In this document: positions 24,196-29,268 of the stretch, in pieces
How the letters are laid out: each line of letters opens with the position of its first letter
How positions within the stretch are numbered: the first letter of the stretch is position 1
Assembly: GCA_947169395.1 (NCBI GenBank)
Contig: CAMVPJ010000008.1
Location: 1-29,268 of the forward strand
Source of the DNA: an uncultured Caryophanales bacterium
GTDB lineage: Bacteria > Bacillota_I > Bacilli_A > RF39 > UBA660
Length of the DNA: 29,268 nucleotides
Direction of reading: 5' to 3'
The notes under the pieces: model-generated
What the model was told of the DNA's origin: nothing
Database searches by the model: none
What the model saw: the letters and a program-made list of their open reading frames with translations, nothing else
Translations under genes and position numbers: made by a program

Positions 24196-24627
24196 ATGGA
24201 TGACTTAAAATTAACTGGTATTACTATAACAGAGTCTAATGGATATGGTAGAGTACAATATGGTAGTTCAACTGATTATTCAACTTCTACTGTAAAACAA
24301 GTAGTAGATGCATGGAAGAATAGTGCAGTTAAATCAAGTGATACAGCAACTGCAAGATTGATTACATATGATGAACTAATGGATAATCTTGGATATGAAG
24401 TAGATCCATCTGTTGCAACACAAAGAATCCCTAATGCGACAAATACACCTACTTGGGTATACAATAGTAATTACTGGTATTGGACAATTAGTCAAAATGG
24501 AGACTCCCAGAACGTGTGGTATGTGCTCGGGAGCGGCATTCTCAGTAACGGTCCGTCCGATGGTCGTATGGTCCGTCCTGTCTTAGAACTAAATAAATCT
24601 GCTGAAATTACTAAACTTGCTTCGTAA
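24196..24627 (+). pseudogene. C-terminal part of the pseudopilin, separated by in-frame TAA
   Basis: 143 further codons in the same frame as the pseudopilin, starting with ATG right after TAA (TAAATG). No Shine-Dalgarno site precedes this ATG, so separate translation would need reinitiation. The product contains STSTVKQVVDAWKN, ARLITYDELMDNLGY, SNYWYWTISQ and, near the end, GRMVRPVLELNKSA. The WYWT and VRPV-L motifs are those of the C-type-lectin/formylglycine-like modules (DUF6273-like) found at the ends of many gut-bacterial pilin-like proteins. I read both parts as one gene interrupted by a nonsense change or read through. The last third has abnormal base composition, given separately. Confidence 0.6.
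24501..24583 (+). other. GC-rich, A-poor segment: candidate DGR variable region
   Basis: By my count about 58% G+C and only about 16% A over 24501-24582, against about 35% G+C in the 60 bases just before and an AT-rich window overall. Codons such as CTC, GGC, AGC, TCC, CCG and GTC cluster here although rare elsewhere. Many codons end in C or T with varied first two bases (GAC, TCC, AAC, CTC, AGC, GGC, ATT, AGT, GAT), the outcome expected when AAC/AAT codons in a template are randomised at A. It ends at the conserved VRPV motif, where DGR variable regions typically end. No template repeat or reverse transcriptase is in the window. Confidence 0.5.
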
Positions 24628-24648
24628 ATAGAATTAATTGAATGCTTG

Positions 24649-24675
24649 AAACTAGTACTAACTAGTTTTTCTTTT
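24649..24675 (+). terminator. Intrinsic terminator after pseudopilin locus
   Basis: AAACTAGT (24649-24656) pairs with ACTAGTTT (24661-24668) around loop ACTA, followed by TT, C and TTTT. Confidence 0.8.
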
Positions 24676-24711
24676 GGAAATAAGTTAGGCTTTTTACATA
24701 TAATATCTTGG

Positions 24712-24740
24712 TTGACAATAACTAATAGTTCTGTTAAAAT
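24712..24740 (+). promoter_or_regulatory. Promoter of heterodimeric ABC exporter
   Basis: Perfect TTGACA (24712-24717), 17 nt spacer, TAAAAT (24735-24740), with TGT before the -10 (extended -10). 26 nt ahead of the chosen start. Confidence 0.85.
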
Positions 24741-24766
24741 TTATATCGATAAAGGAGTTGATTATA

Positions 24767-26518
24767 TTGTTTAGTTTACTTAAGAAGATGAATAAAAAAC
24801 AAGTTATATTTGTGTTTATATGTGTTATATTTATTACTTTACAAGTATGGCTTGATTTAAAATTACCTGATTATATGACTAGTATTACTAGACTTGTTCA
24901 AACAGAGGGTAGTAAGATGAGTGATGTGCTTATTGAAGGAGCGAAGATGATGGCTTGTGCTTTTGGTAGCTTAATATCTGCTTTCATTACAGGTTATTTT
25001 GCTTCATATGTTGCTGCATCTTTTGGTAAGAACTTAAGACGTGATATATTTACTAAGGTAGAGTCATTTGGTATGGAAGAGATTAAGAAGTTTTCAACTA
25101 GTAGTTTAATTACTCGTACTACTAATGATGTTACGCAAGTTGTTATGCTTATCGCAATAGGACTTCAAGTAATAATTAAAGCTCCTATTATGGCTACTTG
25201 GGCTATATTTAAAATAGCTGGTAAAGGTTTCGAATGGAGTTTAGCTACTATTATTACTGTTGCAATCATCCTTTTACTAATATCTATTATTGTTAAAATA
25301 GTATTACCTAAGTTTAGAAAGATTCAAACATTAACTGATAACTTAAATAGAGTAACTAGAGAAAATTTAAAAGGCATTAGAGTAGTTAGAGCTTATAATG
25401 CCGAAGATTATCAAGAATATAAGTTTAAGAATGCTAATGAAGATTTAACTAATACTCACATGTTTACAGGGCGTATGATGAGTTTAATGATGCCTGTATT
25501 ATCCCTATGTAGTAATGGGCTTACTCTTGCTATCTATATAATAGGTGCATATTTAATTAATGGTGCGGCATTTGCAGATAAGATAAATATATTTAGTAAT
25601 ATGGTAGTATTTACTTCTTATGCAATGCAAGTTATAGTTGCATTTATGTTACTTGTAGTTATATTTGTACTATATCCTAGAAGTGCAGTATCAGCTAAAA
25701 GAATATTAGAAGTATTAAGAAGCAAATCATCTATTACAGATGGTACTAAGACTAGTGGTAAGAAGAATATGAGTGGGGTAGTAGAGTTTAAAAATGTATC
25801 ATTTAAATATCCTGATGCAGAAAGTTATATGTTAAAAGATATTACTTTTAAAGCTAATAAAGGAGAGACTGTTGCATTTATTGGTTCTACTGGTTCAGGT
25901 AAATCAACTTTAATTAATTTAATACCAAGATTTTATGATGCAACTAGCGGTGAGGTATTAGTAGACGGGGTTAATGTAAAAGATTATAAATTAGAAAGTC
26001 TTAATAATAAAATCGGTTATGTACCACAGAAAGCAGTAATGTTTGCAGGAACTGTAAATAGTAATGTAGCATATGGTAAGAGTAATAAAAAGATTACGGA
26101 TAGTATGATAAAAGAAGCAGTTAATATTGCTCAAGCAGAAGAGTTTGTAGTTAATATGGATAATAAATATGAAAGTCATATTGCGCAAGGTGGTACTAAT
26201 ATTTCAGGAGGACAAAAGCAAAGACTAAGTATTGCACGAGCTATTGCTAGAAATCCTGAGGTATATATATTTGATGATTCATTTAGTGCATTAGATTATA
26301 AAACTGATTCAGTTTTACGTAAAGAGTTAAAGAAATATACTAAGAATGCTACAACACTAATAGTTGCACAGAGAATCGGTACTATAATGAATGCAGATAG
26401 AATTATTGTACTTGATGAAGGTAAAATAGTAGGTAGTGGTACTCATAAAGAGTTACTTAAAAGTTGTGAAGTATATAAAGAAATTGCACTTTCACAATTA
26501 AGTGAGGAGGAATTATAA
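24767..26518 (+). CDS. ABC exporter half-transporter, degenerate Walker B subunit
   Basis: A 583-residue half-transporter: six membrane helices (1 to about 310), then the ATPase with Walker A GSTGSGKS (373-380), signature ISGGQ, and Walker B VYIFDDS in which the catalytic Glu position is Asp504. In heterodimeric exporters (BmrCD, LmrCD, TM287/288) one subunit carries exactly this change. The start is TTG 24767, placed 10 nt after AAAGGAG (24751-24756); the TTG at 24758 is too close to that site. It overlaps the partner gene by one base (TAATG). It probably exports drugs, lipids or peptides; the substrate is unknown. Confidence 0.92.
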   Translation: MFSLLKKMNKKQVIFVFICVIFITLQVWLDLKLPDYMTSITRLVQTEGSKMSDVLIEGAKMMACAFGSLISAFITGYFASYVAASFGKNLRRDIFTKVESFGMEEIKKFSTSSLITRTTNDVTQVVMLIAIGLQVIIKAPIMATWAIFKIAGKGFEWSLATIITVAIILLLISIIVKIVLPKFRKIQTLTDNLNRVTRENLKGIRVVRAYNAEDYQEYKFKNANEDLTNTHMFTGRMMSLMMPVLSLCSNGLTLAIYIIGAYLINGAAFADKINIFSNMVVFTSYAMQVIVAFMLLVVIFVLYPRSAVSAKRILEVLRSKSSITDGTKTSGKKNMSGVVEFKNVSFKYPDAESYMLKDITFKANKGETVAFIGSTGSGKSTLINLIPRFYDATSGEVLVDGVNVKDYKLESLNNKIGYVPQKAVMFAGTVNSNVAYGKSNKKITDSMIKEAVNIAQAEEFVVNMDNKYESHIAQGGTNISGGQKQRLSIARAIARNPEVYIFDDSFSALDYKTDSVLRKELKKYTKNATTLIVAQRIGTIMNADRIIVLDEGKIVGSGTHKELLKSCEVYKEIALSQLSEEEL

Positions 26519-28323
26519 TGGATAGTAAAAATAGAAATACTCCAAAGGGAGGGCCTCACACAAGGATTGCTGAAAAACCTAAGAATTTTAGTGAGTCAAT
26601 AAAAAAACTATTTACTAAGCTACAAGATTTTAAAATAAGTATGCTAGTTGCAATATTACTTGCTTTATTTTCATCAATTCTAACAATTATTGGACCTAAT
26701 AGAATAAGTGATATGACTGATACTATAGCTAAAGGATTATTAGGGCAAGTAGATATGAATAAAATAAGATCTATTGCCATATTCTTAGGGATTATATTTG
26801 CCTTAAGTGCGATTTTTAACTTTATTCAAAGCTTTATTATGGCAACTGTGTCTAATAAGTTTTCAAGAAACTTAAGACGTGAGATATCATCTAAAATAAA
26901 TAGATTACCTTTAAAATACTTTGATAATCATGCTTATGGAGATGTATTATCACGTGTTACTAATGATGTAGATAGTATAGTTATGACAATGAATCAAAGT
27001 GTTGCAACCTTAGTATCAGCTTTAACACTCTTCCTAGGTTGTATACTTATGATGTTTATAACTAACTGGATACTTGCTATAACTGCTATTTTATCTACAG
27101 TATTTGGATTCTTATTTATGACAATAGTACTTTCTAAATCACAGAAATACTTCAAGATGCAGCAAGAGTCATTAGGTGATATCGAAGGTCATATAGAAGA
27201 GATATATTCAGGACATAATGTAGTTAGGGTATATAACGGTATCGAAGAATCTAATAAGAAATTTGATGAAATTAATGATAAATTGTTTGTTTCTGCTAGA
27301 AAAAGTCAATTTTTATCAGGTTTAATGCAACCAATGATGTTATTTATCGGTAACTTTGGTTATGTTGCAGTATGTGTAGTAGGCGCACTTCTTACTATGA
27401 ATGGTCATATTACATTTGGTGTAATAGTTGCATTTATGATATACGTTAGATTATTCTCTCAACCTTTATCACAAATTGCTCAGGCTATGACTAATTTGCA
27501 AACATGTGCAGCTGCGGCAGAAAGAGTATTTGAATTCTTAGATGAAGATGAAATGAATGATGAATCTAAATTACAAAAGAGTCTAGATATATCTAAAGTA
27601 AAAGGTGATATTAAATTTAATCACGTTAAATTTGGATATGATGAAAGAATAATTATTAATGACTTTAGTGCTGATATTAAAGCAGGTAGTAAGATTGCAC
27701 TAGTAGGACCTACTGGAGCAGGTAAAACTACCATGGTTAATTTACTGATGAAATTTTATGATATAAAAGATGGAGATATTAAAATAGATGGTATATCTAC
27801 TAAAGAATTAACAAGAGAGAATATTCACGATTTATTTATTATGGTACTTCAAGATACATGGTTATTTGAAGGTACTATAAAAGAAAATATCGTGTATAAT
27901 AAACCTAATATAGCCTTAGAAGATGTAAAAGTTGCATGTAAGATAGTTGGGTTAGATCACTATATAAAAACATTACCAGAAGGTTACAATACAGTAATTA
28001 CTGATAATGATTCCTTATCAGCAGGAGAAAAACAGTTATTAACAATTGCTCGAGGTATGATAAAAAATTCTCCGTTTTTAATTCTAGATGAGGCAACATC
28101 TAGTGTAGATACTAGAACAGAAGAATTAGTCCAGAAGGCAATGGATAAATTAATGGCTGGTAGAACTTCATTTATAATAGCTCATAGACTTTCTACAATA
28201 AAAAATGCTGATTTAATACTAGTATTAAAAGATGGTAATATTATAGAACAGGGTAATCATAATCAGTTAATGGATAAAAAAGGCTTCTATGCAGAACTAT
28301 ATAATTCACAATTTCAAAAGTAA
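26518..28323 (+). CDS. ABC exporter half-transporter, catalytic subunit
   Basis: A 601-residue half-transporter. After a hydrophilic start (MDSKNRNTPKGGPHTR) come six membrane helices and the ATPase: Walker A GPTGAGKT (397-404), degenerate signature LSAGE (500-504) in place of LSGGQ, and intact Walker B FLILDEATSS with catalytic Glu525, then the switch His in IIAHRLST. It supplies the working Glu to the site completed by the ISGGQ of the partner at 24767. GAGGAGG (26504-26510) precedes the ATG, and the start overlaps the partner's stop by one base, so equal expression is expected. Confidence 0.93.
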   Translation: MDSKNRNTPKGGPHTRIAEKPKNFSESIKKLFTKLQDFKISMLVAILLALFSSILTIIGPNRISDMTDTIAKGLLGQVDMNKIRSIAIFLGIIFALSAIFNFIQSFIMATVSNKFSRNLRREISSKINRLPLKYFDNHAYGDVLSRVTNDVDSIVMTMNQSVATLVSALTLFLGCILMMFITNWILAITAILSTVFGFLFMTIVLSKSQKYFKMQQESLGDIEGHIEEIYSGHNVVRVYNGIEESNKKFDEINDKLFVSARKSQFLSGLMQPMMLFIGNFGYVAVCVVGALLTMNGHITFGVIVAFMIYVRLFSQPLSQIAQAMTNLQTCAAAAERVFEFLDEDEMNDESKLQKSLDISKVKGDIKFNHVKFGYDERIIINDFSADIKAGSKIALVGPTGAGKTTMVNLLMKFYDIKDGDIKIDGISTKELTRENIHDLFIMVLQDTWLFEGTIKENIVYNKPNIALEDVKVACKIVGLDHYIKTLPEGYNTVITDNDSLSAGEKQLLTIARGMIKNSPFLILDEATSSVDTRTEELVQKAMDKLMAGRTSFIIAHRLSTIKNADLILVLKDGNIIEQGNHNQLMDKKGFYAELYNSQFQK

Positions 28324-28340
28324 GTTTTTCTTGCTTTTTT
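28316..28340 (+). terminator. Intrinsic terminator of ABC exporter operon
   Basis: AAAAGTAAG (28316-28324) pairs with CTTGCTTTT (28330-28338), one G-U pair, with Ts to 28340. The stem includes the stop codon. Confidence 0.75.
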
Positions 28341-28343
28341 ATA

Positions 28344-28372
28344 TTCAAATTTTTAAATATTTATGATATCAT
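28344..28372 (+). promoter_or_regulatory. Promoter of secreted protein gene
   Basis: TTCAAA (28344-28349), 17 nt spacer, TATCAT (28367-28372), with TGA extended -10; the TGATATCATG core is the same as in the promoter at 22221. Confidence 0.6.
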
Positions 28373-28394
28373 GAATATGGATAGGAGAGTGTGT

Positions 28395-29177
28395 ATGAAG
28401 AAGTTTATTTTTGTATTATTATTTTTATTTATGCCTTTTATGGTTAAGGCAGTAGATATTGGTATAACTGATACTGATATTAATTCTATTACTTTTAATG
28501 ATGATTGGGTATATGTTACTCGTGATAATTATAGAGATGTACTTGCTAATTATAATTATAGTGAAACTGATATTACGAATACTTATAATAACTGGTTAAG
28601 TCAAAGTTATTATCTTGACGCTTTTACTAAGGATTTTAATCGTGAGATATTTTTAATTGTAAAAGATGAAACTAGTGATGTATATAATATGAATGATTTA
28701 TCTGATAGCGATGTTTATAGGGAGACTACTGAACTTAGAAATCAATATAAAGCATATAATGCAGAAGAAGATATTTTTAAAGTTGGTGGAGTTAAATACT
28801 TAAAGATGTCATACTTAGATAGTAATTTAAATGTATATGTAATAGATTATATAACTATTATTAATAATACTTTATATCAGTTTAAGGTACAAAAAAGTGG
28901 TTCTGCTTTTTTAAGTAGTGAGATTACTGAGATAGAAGGTATTATATCTTCAACTAATTATAATATTAAAAGTAAAAGTAATAGTAATAGTAATAATGTA
29001 AGTACTAGTAATGATACTACTGGTAATTCGTTGATTGCGCCTAAAAATAATAACAAGAAAAAAGGTAATAGTACGCTTAATTCTGCTTTGATTGGTGCGA
29101 TAGTAGGAGCTATAGTAGGTGGGATTGCTGGAGTAATTATAAAATTAACAAAGAATAAAAATAAGAATAATAATTAA
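28395..29177 (+). CDS. Secreted protein with C-terminal Gly-zipper membrane anchor
   Basis: I do not recognise this 260-residue protein. It has a signal peptide (MKKFIFVLLFLFMPFMVKA, probable cleavage after KA), an extracellular part of about 175 residues rich in Tyr, Asp and Asn, an Asn/Ser linker, and a Gly-rich membrane segment near the end (IGAIVGAIVGGIAGVII) followed by a Lys/Asn tail. ATG 28395 is preferred over the in-frame ATG 28371 because AGGAGAG (28383-28389) points to it and 28371 lies in the -10 box. It is monocistronic between its promoter and a hairpin at 29176. Confidence 0.8.
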   Translation: MKKFIFVLLFLFMPFMVKAVDIGITDTDINSITFNDDWVYVTRDNYRDVLANYNYSETDITNTYNNWLSQSYYLDAFTKDFNREIFLIVKDETSDVYNMNDLSDSDVYRETTELRNQYKAYNAEEDIFKVGGVKYLKMSYLDSNLNVYVIDYITIINNTLYQFKVQKSGSAFLSSEITEIEGIISSTNYNIKSKSNSNSNNVSTSNDTTGNSLIAPKNNNKKKGNSTLNSALIGAIVGAIVGGIAGVIIKLTKNKNKNNN

Positions 29178-29198
29178 TGGTGACGTGTTCACCATTTT
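29176..29198 (+). terminator. Hairpin terminator at window end
   Basis: AATGGTGA (29176-29183) pairs with TCACCATT (29189-29196) around CGTGT, followed by a short T-run. The left arm starts within the stop codon. The remaining 70 bases to the edge hold nothing I can assign. Confidence 0.65.
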
Positions 29199-29268
29199 GA
29201 TTGACTTTTTTATTAATCTTTAGTTTTGCAGCAAAATCTTTTAATCCATTATAAAAAAAGGCCAAAGT

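Noticed and set aside
24196..24627. Independent gene starting at ATG 24196
   Set aside because: No Shine-Dalgarno site; same frame as the upstream pseudopilin with only one TAA between, and the content is the expected C-terminal module.
29140..29268. Minus-strand open frame of about 43 codons running off the right edge
   Set aside because: The frame would read through the terminator hairpin at 29176-29198 and into the antisense of the secreted-protein gene; with no start or recognisable motif I cannot support it.

Overview
The window looks like a chromosomal segment of a very AT-rich, low-GC Gram-positive bacterium, probably an uncultured gut member of the Bacilli close to the former Mollicutes (RF39-like). 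Supporting signs are the infC-rpmI-rplT operon with a leader, the rRNA operon end followed by tsaE-tsaB-rimI-tsaD, Firmicutes-type Shine-Dalgarno sites (often in the GGTGAT register), sigma-A promoters that often carry an extended TGn -10 element, lipoproteins with a Gram-positive lipobox, and Asn/Lys-rich proteins. TGA appears as a stop only once (rimI) and no gene needs it as tryptophan, so the code looks standard. The taxon is inference.

Layout. 1-481: 3' end of 23S rRNA and a complete 5S rRNA. 559-3032: tRNA t6A modification genes tsaE, tsaB and tsaD plus rimI, driven by their own promoter. 3086-4144: a soluble SPFH/band-7-like protein. 4151-5640: infC-rpmI-rplT with a perfect promoter, an attenuator-like leader, an infC that appears to start at ATC, and an L20 with an extra C-terminal SAP/Rho_N-like domain. 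5705-6007: a small membrane protein. 6134-8034: ruvA-ruvB plus a transposase-like HTH protein. 8060-10273: feoA-feoB iron transport, with a long hairpin that buries the feoA ribosome binding site.

10285-14074: an accessory cassette (beta-helix surface protein, two tandem paralogous lipoproteins, one convergent Cys-rich lipoprotein) flanked by a 50-bp near-perfect direct repeat that contains a complete promoter. 14089-18415: a membrane-anchored clostripain-type protease, an Asn-rich bitopic protein and a PrsW-type intramembrane protease in one tight operon. 18433-22144: an Rpn/PD-(D/E)XK nuclease and a fused ATPase-permease of the MacB/FtsX type. 22196-23472: an AAA ATPase with DUF4143-like tail behind a palindromic operator candidate. 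23545-24675: a pseudopilin-like gene preceded by a run of 24 T, split by an in-frame TAA, and ending in an abruptly GC-rich, A-poor 3' segment that looks like the variable region of a diversity-generating retroelement (DGR) target. 24712-28340: a heterodimeric ABC exporter with one degenerate ATP site. 28344-29198: a secreted, membrane-anchored protein of unknown function.

The most unusual signal is the GC-rich tail of the pseudopilin locus. No reverse transcriptase or template repeat is visible in the window, so the DGR reading is a hypothesis. Housekeeping genes occupy the left third; from about 10.3 kb on, most genes concern the cell envelope, secretion or defence.
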